From CAISKJ01 sp046351555 (GTDB taxonomy: Bacteria; Myxococcota_A; Polyangia; Polyangiales; Ga0077539), in contig JAXLYI010000016.1 of NCBI GenBank assembly GCA_046351555.1, positions 177,376-241,375 on the forward strand: a stretch of DNA of 64,000 bases, written 5' to 3'. The number at the start of each line of letters is the position of its first letter. The first letter of the stretch is position 1. Of this stretch, positions 9,607 through 17,718 are shown one piece after another. The translations under genes and the position numbers were made by a program. The notes under the pieces were generated by a model that ran no database searches, was not told where the DNA came from, and saw only the letters and a list, made by a program, of their open reading frames with translations.

Positions 9607-9674
9607 AGGGTTGGCGTACGGGGCGAAGTGCATCGTGCGATCAACCGTTCACTTTCCCTGCGATGAGGTACTAG
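9581..9674. repeat. MITE-like element or hairpin with perfect 19-bp terminal inverted repeats
   Basis: CTAGTACCTCATCGCAGGG at 9581-9599 is repeated exactly, inverted, at 9656-9674, and the pairing continues imperfectly for several more bases (GTGAA on both sides). The 56-base centre has no coding capacity. The ends are CTAG, a common insertion-site-like palindrome. The left arm contributes the last codons and stop of the preceding gene. It could be a miniature inverted-repeat element or a strong transcription-stopping hairpin. Confidence 0.7.
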
Positions 9675-9765
9675 ACCCCACCACACGGCCCCCTCGACCA
9701 GGCCGCGATAGTCTCCGCCCCATCGCCCGCGAGGCACACCCGTCGAAAGTTCAGCAGAGGATCCC

Positions 9766-11733
9766 GTGCACGCCCCCCTCATCCCCAACCCATCTTCGAA
9801 GCCCTGCCGCGCGCCCGCACCCGCACCGGCCCATCGGCTCGACAAGCGGCTCGGCGAGGCCCTCCCGCCCGAGTTTCGCGGCGGCGCGTCGGGCATCGCG
9901 TTCGGATCCATCCGGATTCACCACGACTCAGAGGCGCACCAGCTCGCCAACGCCGCGGGCGCAGACGCGTTCACCTTCGGCCGCGACATCGCGTTTCGGG
10001 CAGGGCAGTACCGCCCTGCCACTGCCGCGGGGCGTGCGCTCCTCGCTCACGAGCTCGCACACCTACCCGAGTCCCTTCGCGACGGTGCACACGTCTATCG
10101 CGCGCCGCGTTACGAGACCGACCGCTGGCCGACGACGAACACTCCGCCGCCGCCACGGAACACCACGGTCGCACTCATGCGACAGCAGTTGACCAGCCAG
10201 CGCACCACCGGCGCGACTCCAGAGATCACGAGCTTCACGGTGGTGGGCGTGACGACACCCGAGCAGGAGATCTTCCTCCTCAACCTGATCTGGTTCATGG
10301 GTCAGCGGGCCCGTTGGGACACCTACGTGCAGCTCGACGCGCAGATCGGTTGGGAGCAGCCCGTAGGCACACCCACTCGTACCCCGCAGCCCGACGGGCG
10401 CGTCGCCAGTGTGTCGGCGGGGATCATCCCAACGGGCGTGGTTCGCCTCACGATCGACGCTCAGGGGGCGGTGCGGGCGGAACTCGTACGGGCCATCGTG
10501 CAGCCCGCGGCGGCGTCGGTGCTAGACCTCGCGCGCGCGGACGTTGTCTCGCGGCTCCAGGGGGAGTTCGGCGTCCTCCGGATCGAGGACGGGACCGCCG
10601 CGTGGAGCGACCACGAACTCCGGGACGTCCTCGGCGCGATGACGCTGCTTCCGGCGCCTGACCGGGATGCGCTCCGGGGCGGTGTGCTTCGTCGGGAGGC
10701 TGCGATCCAGCCGGGGCTGGCGGGCGAGTTCGACTCCGGGAGCGGGGGCGTCACGGGCACCACGATCTCGGTCGCGGTGCCGACGCTGCGGCTCGCGAAC
10801 GCCGCGTTCGACCACACCCGACAGTCGCTCGGACCGGCGGACGCGGTGCTCCCGATGAGCTTCATGACGATCCTCCACGAACTCGGTCACGCTGTGGCTT
10901 CCCAGGCACGTCGGCGGGCGATAACCGCCGAGCACCGCGCGATGCAAACCTACAACGTCGCGGTGGGGCGGGAGAACACGGCCGCCGATCGCTGGCGCGA
11001 GACCTACCAGCGATATCAGGGGGCGACTGGCGACGCGCGGCGGCAGCTCGCGACCGACACACGCCAGCGCCAGGCGGAGTACGAGGCGCTACGAGCTACG
11101 CGGCAGGCCGAGCGTGGCAGGATGGATCGGGCGACGGCCGCGCGTGCGGCTACGGAGGCTCCCGCGTCGCAACAAGCCGCCTTCGCGGCGAGCGCCAGGA
11201 CGGCCGGGGTCGACTTTCGCAGCGCGATGGTCGCGGCCAACGCCGCCCTCGGCGCCTACGCCGCTCCGCAACGCGAAGAGTGCGCGGCGCTGGAGGGCGC
11301 GCTGGCCGCCATGGCGACCGCGGTCCGGGACTACGGCGCCGCGTCGTCCCACGCGCGCGATATCGTCCAGGAGGACGCCATCATCGCCGCGCAGGGGAGG
11401 CGAGATGCGGCCCTGACCGCACTCCGCACGGGCCACCCCACACACGTGGCGCTGACCGACCTTGCGCCGGCCATCGCAGCGCTCGACCGCTGGTGGGAGG
11501 CGCTGCGCGTGGCCCGCAACGCGGACCACCGCCCGGCGCGCGTGCAGCGCTTCGTCGACTTCGTCACGACGAACGGGATCGTCCCGCTGACCACGTACGC
11601 GCGGCGGAGCTGGCCGCACCGCCCGGAGGAATTCTTCGCGGAGACATACGCGCTTTGGCGGAGCGACCCTGACTTCCTCAGAGCGCAGTACCCGCTACTC
11701 TTCGGCTACTTCAATGATGGCACATTTCGATGA
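9766..11733 (+). CDS. DUF4157 effector B with a second, lethal-factor-like zinc protease domain
   Basis: 655 aa from a GTG with an AGAGGA ribosome-binding site 5 bases upstream. A short form of the eCIS module (IRIHHDSEAHQLANAAGADAF, then HELAH at 95-99) lacks the CxxC part seen in A, D and E. The large C-terminal part contains a second zinc motif, ILHELGHAVA (HExxH at 371-375), and far downstream PEEFFAETYALW (Glu at about 621-626). HELGH plus a distal PEEFFAE motif is the pattern of anthrax-lethal-factor-like metallopeptidases, so this payload is probably a protease toxin. A charged helical insert (about 395-560) separates the two zinc ligands. It is followed, with a 4-base ATGA overlap, by a predicted lipoprotein, the candidate periplasmic immunity or chaperone protein. 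Confidence 0.8.
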   Translation: MHAPLIPNPSSKPCRAPAPAPAHRLDKRLGEALPPEFRGGASGIAFGSIRIHHDSEAHQLANAAGADAFTFGRDIAFRAGQYRPATAAGRALLAHELAHLPESLRDGAHVYRAPRYETDRWPTTNTPPPPRNTTVALMRQQLTSQRTTGATPEITSFTVVGVTTPEQEIFLLNLIWFMGQRARWDTYVQLDAQIGWEQPVGTPTRTPQPDGRVASVSAGIIPTGVVRLTIDAQGAVRAELVRAIVQPAAASVLDLARADVVSRLQGEFGVLRIEDGTAAWSDHELRDVLGAMTLLPAPDRDALRGGVLRREAAIQPGLAGEFDSGSGGVTGTTISVAVPTLRLANAAFDHTRQSLGPADAVLPMSFMTILHELGHAVASQARRRAITAEHRAMQTYNVAVGRENTAADRWRETYQRYQGATGDARRQLATDTRQRQAEYEALRATRQAERGRMDRATAARAATEAPASQQAAFAASARTAGVDFRSAMVAANAALGAYAAPQREECAALEGALAAMATAVRDYGAASSHARDIVQEDAIIAAQGRRDAALTALRTGHPTHVALTDLAPAIAALDRWWEALRVARNADHRPARVQRFVDFVTTNGIVPLTTYARRSWPHRPEEFFAETYALWRSDPDFLRAQYPLLFGYFNDGTFR

Positions 11734-12218
11734 GCGGTCCCGCGCGCGCCGCCCTCCCCCTCATGCTCGCGGCGCTCGCTTGTGCCGCACCGCAGCAAGC
11801 CCCCATGATACCTCCGGCCCCCGAAGCCCTGCCGCTCGACATCGAACCCACGGAGGCGTACTTCGTGACGACCGAACCCGGTGCGGAGGAGGCGCACCGC
11901 GCGGAGAGAACCTCAGACGAAGCGATCACCCTGGCGTTCGCCGAGGCACGGCGCGGGCGCTGGCTGCGGTCTGCGCGAGCCTTCCTCTCGGCCGCGGAGG
12001 CGGTTCGGTTCACGCAGGGCAGCCCGTCATGGGAGGTGGCTGCGCGGAACCGCGCGCGGCTCTATCGTAACGCCGCGTACTGCTTCCAACGCGCGGACGC
12101 GAGCGCGGAGGCGCAGGCGACCTTCCGTCGCCTCACCGCGGAGGACGCGGCGCACGCGGGCGAACTCGAGGCGCTCCGAGCCCGCTTCGCAGGCGGGCCC
12201 CAGGCCCCCCTGCGGTAA
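11730..12218 (+). CDS. Predicted lipoprotein, candidate immunity partner of effector B
   Basis: 162 aa; the ATG overlaps the effector B stop. A short basic N-terminus and hydrophobic stretch end in ALAC (Cys18), a lipobox for signal peptidase II. After a Pro/Ala-rich spacer, residues about 60-155 are helical with TPR-like spacing (ITLAFAEARRGRWLRSARAFLSAAE; LYRNAAYCFQRAD). Tight coupling to a metalloprotease effector and a periplasm-facing location fit an immunity protein acting against a toxin that works in the envelope, though a helper lipoprotein cannot be excluded. Family not recognised. Confidence 0.55.
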   Translation: MSGPARAALPLMLAALACAAPQQAPMIPPAPEALPLDIEPTEAYFVTTEPGAEEAHRAERTSDEAITLAFAEARRGRWLRSARAFLSAAEAVRFTQGSPSWEVAARNRARLYRNAAYCFQRADASAEAQATFRRLTAEDAAHAGELEALRARFAGGPQAPLR

Positions 12219-12266
12219 TTGGATCAACCCGCCCGTTGCGAACGGCTCGCCGGGGAAAGCAGGACG

Positions 12267-13730
12267 ATGATGCACAGCCCACGCCAGCACATGAAGGACG
12301 CCCCGACGCGGCGCCCGACGACGCCCGCCGCGCTGCGCGTGGGCCCGGCGGACGACGCGTACGAACGCGAGGCCGACCGCGCGGCGGACGCGGTGGTGCG
12401 TGGCGGCCTCGCGCCGTGGATCAGCGCGCTGCCCGGCGGAGGCGTGCGCCGCAAGTGCGACGCCTGCGCGAAGGAGGACGAGGCGACGCTCCGGCGCGAC
12501 ACGGTCGGCGGGGACCCCGGCGGGTGGGACGCGCCGCCGATCGTGGGCGACGTCCTGCGCTCCCCGGGGCGCCCGCTCGACGCGCCGCTCCGCGCGGAGA
12601 TGGAGCGGGGCTTCGGCCACGACTTCAGCCGCGTCCGCGTCCACGACGACGCGATGGCGGCAGAGAGCGCCCGCGCCGTTCACGCGCACGCTTACTCGGC
12701 CGGCCACGACGTGGTGTTCGGGGCCGGGCAATACACACCAACGAACGCTTCGGGGCGCAGGCTCCTGGCGCACGAGCTCGCCCACACGCTCCAGCAGGAG
12801 GGGAGCGCGCGCCGTGAGGTGAGGCGATCGCCCCTCGACCTCGTCTTCGACCCATGCGTCACCATCGCGGGCCGCCGGGCCTGCGGCTCGGACGCCGCCA
12901 AGCTCTGCGAGAAGGTCAACCTGCCGGGCTGCGGCGCGGTGTGCAAGGCCTACGGCTGCAAGAAGGAGCCTTCGTCGAAGACCCTCTGCCCGCCGAACTG
13001 GCGGGCGGCGACCTCGAAGGCCTTCGAGGGGCTTTGCTGTCAGGGGGCCGGGGACAGCGAGCGAACGTGCTGCCCGGCGGTGCAGATCAGCGGCCTCGGA
13101 GACCGCTGCTGCGCGACGGGCGAAGTCCCCACCGCCCTGGGGTGCAAGAGGCTCGACCTCCCCGACCTCCCGCGGTTCTGCCTCCCCCAGCAGCGCACGC
13201 TCCTCGGGGAGTGCTGCGCGCCGCCGGCGGTTCCGCAGGGGGCCCGATGCGCCCTGCCGCAGCAGCCCCCGCCGCCGCTCCCGGTCCCGCCGAAGGTGCC
13301 GGCGCCCGCGGCCCCCGCGCCGCCTCCCATCCGCGTCCAGTTCAAGCTCGATCGGCCGTATGCCGGGGAGGCCGCGGCGGCGCTCGGCGCCGCGACCACG
13401 GCAAGCGGCAAGGCGGCCTTCGACGCGCTGGCGGCGACGCTCTCCGCCGACGTGACGTTGAAGGTTCAGCTCACGGGCCGGGCGTCCCCGGAGGGCTCCG
13501 CGGGGTACAACCTCGACCTCGGGGGGCGCCGCGCGCGGATGGTCGCCGCCGCCCTACGGCGCGCGGGGGTGTCGGCCGCGCAGATCGCGGACCTCCCCGG
13601 GGGCTCGACCTGCACGGCGCTCGACCCGGGGGTCGCCACATGCGGCGCCGCGGGGGCGACGGGTGAGCTCGATCGGGAGACCGTGGCCACACTCTTCCGC
13701 CCGTCGTCGGTGGGCGCCGCCCCGCCGTGA
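12267..13730 (+). CDS. DUF4157 effector D with Cys-rich linker and OmpA-like C-terminal domain
   Basis: 487 aa. The ATG at 12267 (AGGA 4 bases upstream) is chosen because the homologous effector at 15977 begins at the same place, although the frame is open upstream. The shared module ends with HELAH at 169-173. Residues about 195-330 are unusually Cys-rich (CEKVNLPGCGAVCKAYGC; GLCCQGAGDSERTCC; DRCCATGE), suggesting disulfides or metal sites. After a Pro-rich linker, residues about 357-475 form an OmpA-like domain (VTLKVQLTGRASPEGS, then YNLDLGGRRARMVAAALRRAGV), which normally binds peptidoglycan. The effector would thus be directed to, or anchored in, the cell wall. It overlaps the following lipoprotein gene by 4 bases (GTGA). 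Confidence 0.8.
   Translation: MMHSPRQHMKDAPTRRPTTPAALRVGPADDAYEREADRAADAVVRGGLAPWISALPGGGVRRKCDACAKEDEATLRRDTVGGDPGGWDAPPIVGDVLRSPGRPLDAPLRAEMERGFGHDFSRVRVHDDAMAAESARAVHAHAYSAGHDVVFGAGQYTPTNASGRRLLAHELAHTLQQEGSARREVRRSPLDLVFDPCVTIAGRRACGSDAAKLCEKVNLPGCGAVCKAYGCKKEPSSKTLCPPNWRAATSKAFEGLCCQGAGDSERTCCPAVQISGLGDRCCATGEVPTALGCKRLDLPDLPRFCLPQQRTLLGECCAPPAVPQGARCALPQQPPPPLPVPPKVPAPAAPAPPPIRVQFKLDRPYAGEAAAALGAATTASGKAAFDALAATLSADVTLKVQLTGRASPEGSAGYNLDLGGRRARMVAAALRRAGVSAAQIADLPGGSTCTALDPGVATCGAAGATGELDRETVATLFRPSSVGAAPP
12330..12797 (+). repeat. Shared DUF4157 N-terminal module, copy 2 of 3
   Basis: 468 bases nearly identical to 7575-8049 and 16040-16510, covering the LRVGPADDA start through the HELAH zinc site. 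Also matched upstream by the HSPRQHMKDAPTRRPTTP leader shared with copy 3 but not copy 1. Confidence 0.85.
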
Positions 13731-14281
13731 AGCCCGCGCGCCTCGGCCTCGCCCCCGGCGCGCTCGGCCTGCTCCTCGCGGCCTGCGCGCCCCCTACCGC
13801 GCGCGCTCCGCGCCCGTCGTCGCCTGCTTGCTCCCTCGACGCCCTCCTCCGCGACGCCGCGCGCCCGCCCCCCGGGGGCCCCGCGGCGCGGCGCTGCCCC
13901 GAGGCGGACGGCGTCTGCGGCGCCGACTGCGCCGACGCCGTCCGCGCGTGCGCCCTCTCCGCGTCGCGCGCGAACGAGCCCGTCGTCGCGCGCTGGACGC
14001 TTCCCCTCGTCGACGGCGTCGGGCGGCGGATGGCGCTCGTCGGGGCGGGCGCGCCCTACGGGCTCACGTGGTTCGAGGAGACCTTCGTCGCGTCGCGCGG
14101 GGACGGCGGCCGCCACCGGATCACCGCGCACCGCTGCGCCGCGCTGTTCGACCTGGCCGCGGTTTGCGCGGATGCGCGGCCCCCGTCGGCGTGCGGCGAG
14201 GCCAGCGCGCCGCGCGACGACCACCTCCGCCTCGCTTGTGCGGGGGGCACCGCACGCGTAGTCTGTGACGAGGCGCTTTGA
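13727..14281 (+). CDS. Predicted lipoprotein, candidate immunity partner of effector D
   Basis: 184 aa from a GTG that overlaps the effector D stop. The N-terminus has a hydrophobic helix ending in LLLAACAPP, a clear lipobox (Cys20). The mature part has about eight further Cys residues (CSLDALL, CPEADGVCGADCADAV, HRCAALF, ACAGG, VCDEA), consistent with disulfides in the periplasm. No known family is recognised. Position suggests it protects against, or helps, effector D; because effector G follows within 26 bases, it might serve both. Confidence 0.55.
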   Translation: MKPARLGLAPGALGLLLAACAPPTARAPRPSSPACSLDALLRDAARPPPGGPAARRCPEADGVCGADCADAVRACALSASRANEPVVARWTLPLVDGVGRRMALVGAGAPYGLTWFEETFVASRGDGGRHRITAHRCAALFDLAAVCADARPPSACGEASAPRDDHLRLACAGGTARVVCDEAL

Positions 14282-14306
14282 GCGCATCGGGAAGGGGTCT
14301 GTGTCG

Positions 14307-15950
14307 ATGCCGCGAGCCCTCGTTCAGCAACAGACCGGCGCCCGACGCGGGCCCGTGGCGGCTCCTCCGACGCGGGCCGCCGAGGCCGCGGCGAGCGTCG
14401 CCGAAGGGGGTCGCCCGCTGCCGGCGGACGTGCGCGGGTGGTTCGAGCCGCGGCTCGGCCACGACTTCTCGCGCGTCCGCGTCCACGACGACGAGCGCGC
14501 CGCGGAGGCCGCCAAGGGGCTCGACGCGCGCGCCTTCACCCTGGGCCACCACGTCGCGTTCGCGTCAGGGGAGTTCGCGCCCTCCACGGACGGCGGCCGC
14601 GCTCTCCTCGCCCACGAGCTCACCCACGTCGCGCAGGCCGAAGGGCCGCGCCGGCGCCAGGGCATCGCGCGAACTCCCGCACGCCAGCGACGCTACAGCG
14701 ACCGAGCCGGCGGCGGCACGACGGACTTCGTCGAGACCGTAGAGCGCGCGCCGACGCAAACCGGGGACATCATCACCGGCCGCGTCGACCGCTCGGAGGT
14801 CGCCCCCGCCGTGGGGGGCGCCGCGGAACAGGAGATCTCCCGCGGCCACGTGAACGTCCGCTTCGACACGCGGCGCTGCGTGCTCGAGCTGCCCTACGTG
14901 TACAACTTCGTTCAGCAGCCCACGGCCGACGCCCCCTTCTGCCAGAGCCCGCCCAACGCGACGGCCGTGGCGCCGCTCCCCGCGTCGGACCTCCAACGGA
15001 TCGCGTCGCGCTACGTCGCGGAGGTCAACGGCGGCCTCCGCGGCGGGTACACCGCGCGGATGAGCGGCTGCCAGGGTGCCTGCGCCGACCGCGAGATCGA
15101 GATCCGCGCGGAGGCGACGCTGGGCACCACCAACGTCGACAGGACCATGACGGTCGTGAACCGGGGCGGGCGCGGCAACGCGGGCACCCTCTGCGCGCGG
15201 GAGGGCCAGGGGGGGTTCGCCACCCACGAGGGCGGTCACCAGGTGCTCGGTCTCGGAGACGAGTATCGCGAGGACGACCCCGCGCTCCGCCAGCGAATGC
15301 CCACGTGGGCGCGCGACGAGCGCGTGCGAACCGACCTCACGCGCATGGGGGACGACGCCTCCTACGGCCGCTTCAGCCTCTTCAACGAGCGTCATTTCCG
15401 CTTCGCGCAGGTGTTTCTGGAGGCGGCCTTCCCCGGGTGCGCGGTGTCGCTCCAGGCGGTGTCGCGGACGGTGCCGGATTTCCGGCTGGAGGCCCTCGGG
15501 GGGTACGCGTGGACGCCCGGCGGTCGCGCGCTGACCGCGGGGGGCGCTTTCAACGTCGGCCTCCCCCTGACACGGTTGCGGCTGCTCGAGGCGCGCCTCG
15601 GCGTGCAGGGGATCTACCTCTCCGAGCTCGCGCCCGAGAACCGTCGCGCGCTCCTCCTCGGCGCCACTGCCGCCTTGGAGGGGCGCACCTCGGCGGGGGG
15701 CTTCTCCCCTGTCTTCGGCCTGTTCGGGAGCGGCGGGGTGTACCACCAGTTCGCTGGCGGCGCCCCCGCGACGCCGAGCCGCACGTCGGGCTACGTCGAA
15801 GGCGGCGCGTCGCTCGGGCTGCAGACACCGATGGTGGGTGGCTTCAGCCTCGGGCTCCGCCTCGACGCGGCCTTCGGCACCGAGCTCACGCGGCAGCCCG
15901 ATGCGATGCGGTGGTTCCGCCTGGGCCTGGGCCTCGGCGGCACGTTCTGA
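14307..15950 (+). CDS. DUF4157 effector G with second zinc protease motif and outer-membrane-barrel-like C-terminus
   Basis: 547 aa. The ATG at 14307 is preferred over a GTG six bases earlier because the GAAGGGG site is then well spaced. A short eCIS module (RLGHDFSRVRVHDDERAAEAA; HELTH at 103-107) lacks the CxxC part. A second zinc motif, THEGGH (His307-His311) followed by LGLGDEY, marks a separate metalloprotease domain. From about residue 400 the protein turns into alternating hydrophobic strands with Gly-rich turns and ends in GLGLGGTF, with a terminal Phe, as in outer-membrane beta-barrels. No Sec signal is present, so a barrel-like end on an injected or cytoplasmic effector is odd; it could be a membrane-inserting payload. 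No small gene of its own follows directly. Confidence 0.75.
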   Translation: MPRALVQQQTGARRGPVAAPPTRAAEAAASVAEGGRPLPADVRGWFEPRLGHDFSRVRVHDDERAAEAAKGLDARAFTLGHHVAFASGEFAPSTDGGRALLAHELTHVAQAEGPRRRQGIARTPARQRRYSDRAGGGTTDFVETVERAPTQTGDIITGRVDRSEVAPAVGGAAEQEISRGHVNVRFDTRRCVLELPYVYNFVQQPTADAPFCQSPPNATAVAPLPASDLQRIASRYVAEVNGGLRGGYTARMSGCQGACADREIEIRAEATLGTTNVDRTMTVVNRGGRGNAGTLCAREGQGGFATHEGGHQVLGLGDEYREDDPALRQRMPTWARDERVRTDLTRMGDDASYGRFSLFNERHFRFAQVFLEAAFPGCAVSLQAVSRTVPDFRLEALGGYAWTPGGRALTAGGAFNVGLPLTRLRLLEARLGVQGIYLSELAPENRRALLLGATAALEGRTSAGGFSPVFGLFGSGGVYHQFAGGAPATPSRTSGYVEGGASLGLQTPMVGGFSLGLRLDAAFGTELTRQPDAMRWFRLGLGLGGTF

Positions 15951-15976
15951 CACGAGGTCGACACGGGAGAGAGGCG

Positions 15977-16987
15977 ATGACCCACAGCCCACGTCAGCAC
16001 ATGAAGGACGCCCCGACGCGGCGCCCCACCACGCCCACCGCGTTGCGCGTGGGCCCGGCGGACGACACGTACGAACGCGAGGCCGACCGCGCCGCCGACG
16101 CGGTGGTGCGCGGGTGCCTCGCGCCGTGGATCAACACGCTGCCCGGCGAGGGCGGGGTGCGTCGCAAGTGCGACGCGTGCGCGAAGGAGGACGAGGAGGC
16201 GCTCCGGCGCGACGCGGTGAGTGGGGACGCCGGAGGGTGGAGCGCGCCGCCGATCGTGAGCGACGTGCTGCGGAGCCCGGGGCGCCCGCTGGAGGCGGGG
16301 CTGCGCGCGGAGATGGAGCGGGGCTTCGGCCACGACTTCAGCAGGGTGCGCGTGCACGACGACGCGGCGGCGGCGGCGAGCGCGCTGGCGGTGCAGGCGC
16401 ATGCGTACAGCGTCGGCGACGAGATCGTATTTGCCGCCGGGCGGTACGCGCCGGCAAGCGGCGAGGGGCGGCGGCTGGTGGCGCACGAGCTCGCCCACGT
16501 CGTGCAACACCGCGGAGGGCGAGGCGGGCGTCGCGACGGTGCCCCGACCCTGCGGCGCCAACCGGCCGCGGTGCCGATGGCTCCCCCCATTGGGGCGGGC
16601 GCGACATGGGGACAGTTCTGGCGCGTCGTCGTGCGACGGTTCGCGCTCCGTGGAGCGGCGGCGGCGGGGGTGGCGGCGGCGGACGGGCCGCTTCCGATCG
16701 GCGACCTGATCGCGCTTGGTCTCACCATCTGGATGATCTGGGACCTCATCCGACTGTGGAACGAACTCTGGCGAGAGGCGTCCACGCTGCCGCGATCGAG
16801 GAATTGTCCTCCATGTCCCGCGCCGCCCCCGCCTGACATTCACAGGGTGCCCCCCCACGAGCCGCACTTCCCCTGCCCGGCGGACCACTACCATTGGTTC
16901 CGCTACAACCAGAATCCTCAAACCTGCCAGTGCTTCTTGCAGCGGAAGACCGAGTGTTGCCTGGGCCTGCCGGGGGCGCCGTGCTAG
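15977..16987 (+). CDS. DUF4157 effector E with hydrophobic helix and Cys/His-rich tip
   Basis: 336 aa, 26 bases after effector G, with GAGAGGCG upstream of the ATG. The shared module ends with HELAH at 170-174. The payload is short: an Ala-rich part, a hydrophobic helix (LIALGLTIWMIWDLIRLW, about 238-255), then CPPCPAPPPP, HRVPPHEPHFPCPADHYHWF and QTCQCFLQRKTECC. A helix followed by a small Cys/His-rich tip is typical of polymorphic toxin C-termini, here possibly metal- or disulfide-stabilised. GC is lower in the tip and the following gene than in the module, as in effector A. The gene at 17095 is its candidate immunity partner. Confidence 0.75.
   Translation: MTHSPRQHMKDAPTRRPTTPTALRVGPADDTYEREADRAADAVVRGCLAPWINTLPGEGGVRRKCDACAKEDEEALRRDAVSGDAGGWSAPPIVSDVLRSPGRPLEAGLRAEMERGFGHDFSRVRVHDDAAAAASALAVQAHAYSVGDEIVFAAGRYAPASGEGRRLVAHELAHVVQHRGGRGGRRDGAPTLRRQPAAVPMAPPIGAGATWGQFWRVVVRRFALRGAAAAGVAAADGPLPIGDLIALGLTIWMIWDLIRLWNELWREASTLPRSRNCPPCPAPPPPDIHRVPPHEPHFPCPADHYHWFRYNQNPQTCQCFLQRKTECCLGLPGAPC
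16040..16510 (+). repeat. Shared DUF4157 N-terminal module, copy 3 of 3
   Basis: 471 bases nearly identical to 7575-8049 and 12330-12797. It differs mainly by scattered substitutions (for example VVQH instead of VVQQ at the end), so the three copies are related by duplication or gene conversion. Confidence 0.85.
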
Positions 16988-17094
16988 AGGTTCTCCATGC
17001 GCCGCAGCAAGCGGCGGCACGGTGGAGCAAACCTCGTCGTCAGCACGCGAGGCTACAGGGGCCAGGCCACGCGGCGGGGTAGGAGTCGTCACCC

Positions 17095-17679
17095 ATGACC
17101 ACACGGGAGCACCTCCTCGGATTCGACTGCAGGGTCATCCAACATGAGGCACAGACGGCCTGGGACCCAGCACGGCGGGAACGCTTCCTCCTGAGGCTCG
17201 ACGTCGAGCAGGTGTATTCGACAGACCGCTACGTCTGGCCGTCTCCGTTCGCCGCGGACCGCTCGGGCTCGTGGACCGGGCTCGGGTTGTGGGCGAACCT
17301 GGACGACCTGCGACATGAATTGAACGTCACGTCAGGTCTGCCTCCTGTCGCCGTGATCGCGATCTCCGTCTTCGAGCGTCCCGGCGTTGCCCCGCCGGCG
17401 CTGCAACCGCCCGTCCAACGGGTGACGCCCGACGCGCCCGCTCCTGACTGGTCACCGCTCGGCTACGACGTCGCGGACGCGGGCTTGATGAGTGGGCTCA
17501 GCAACTGTGGCTACGCTCCCCACGTCGCCGCCCGGCTGCGCACCCAATGGGCGTCCAGGCTCACCCGACACCACCTGATCGCCGACCCGAGTGACGCGGA
17601 CGCGCTCCTGGCGATGACCGAGCGGCGCGTCGCCGGTCACGCGCCGTTCTTCGTCTATCGCATCCACCAGATCGCTTGA
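17095..17679 (+). CDS. Small soluble protein, candidate immunity partner of effector E
   Basis: 194 aa, the same length as the candidate partner of effector A but with no evident similarity. Starts at an ATG 107 bases after effector E, with TAGGAG upstream. No signal peptide or membrane helix. Aromatic-rich beta-like segments (YVWPSPFAADRSGSWTG; GLGLWANLDDL) are followed by helical, basic segments (VAARLRTQWASRLTRHH; ALLAMTERRVAGH). Family not recognised; role inferred from position downstream of a toxin-like gene and from the shared lower GC. Confidence 0.5.
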   Translation: MTTREHLLGFDCRVIQHEAQTAWDPARRERFLLRLDVEQVYSTDRYVWPSPFAADRSGSWTGLGLWANLDDLRHELNVTSGLPPVAVIAISVFERPGVAPPALQPPVQRVTPDAPAPDWSPLGYDVADAGLMSGLSNCGYAPHVAARLRTQWASRLTRHHLIADPSDADALLAMTERRVAGHAPFFVYRIHQIA

Positions 17680-17718
17680 TGACGCGAGCGCCCCGCACGC
17701 CACCCGCCCCCGCTACCG

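Noticed and set aside
1..17679. Prophage remnant
   Set aside because: Baseplate-like genes are followed by DUF6519 and DUF4157 genes, with no integrase, capsid or lysis genes; the eCIS reading is better.
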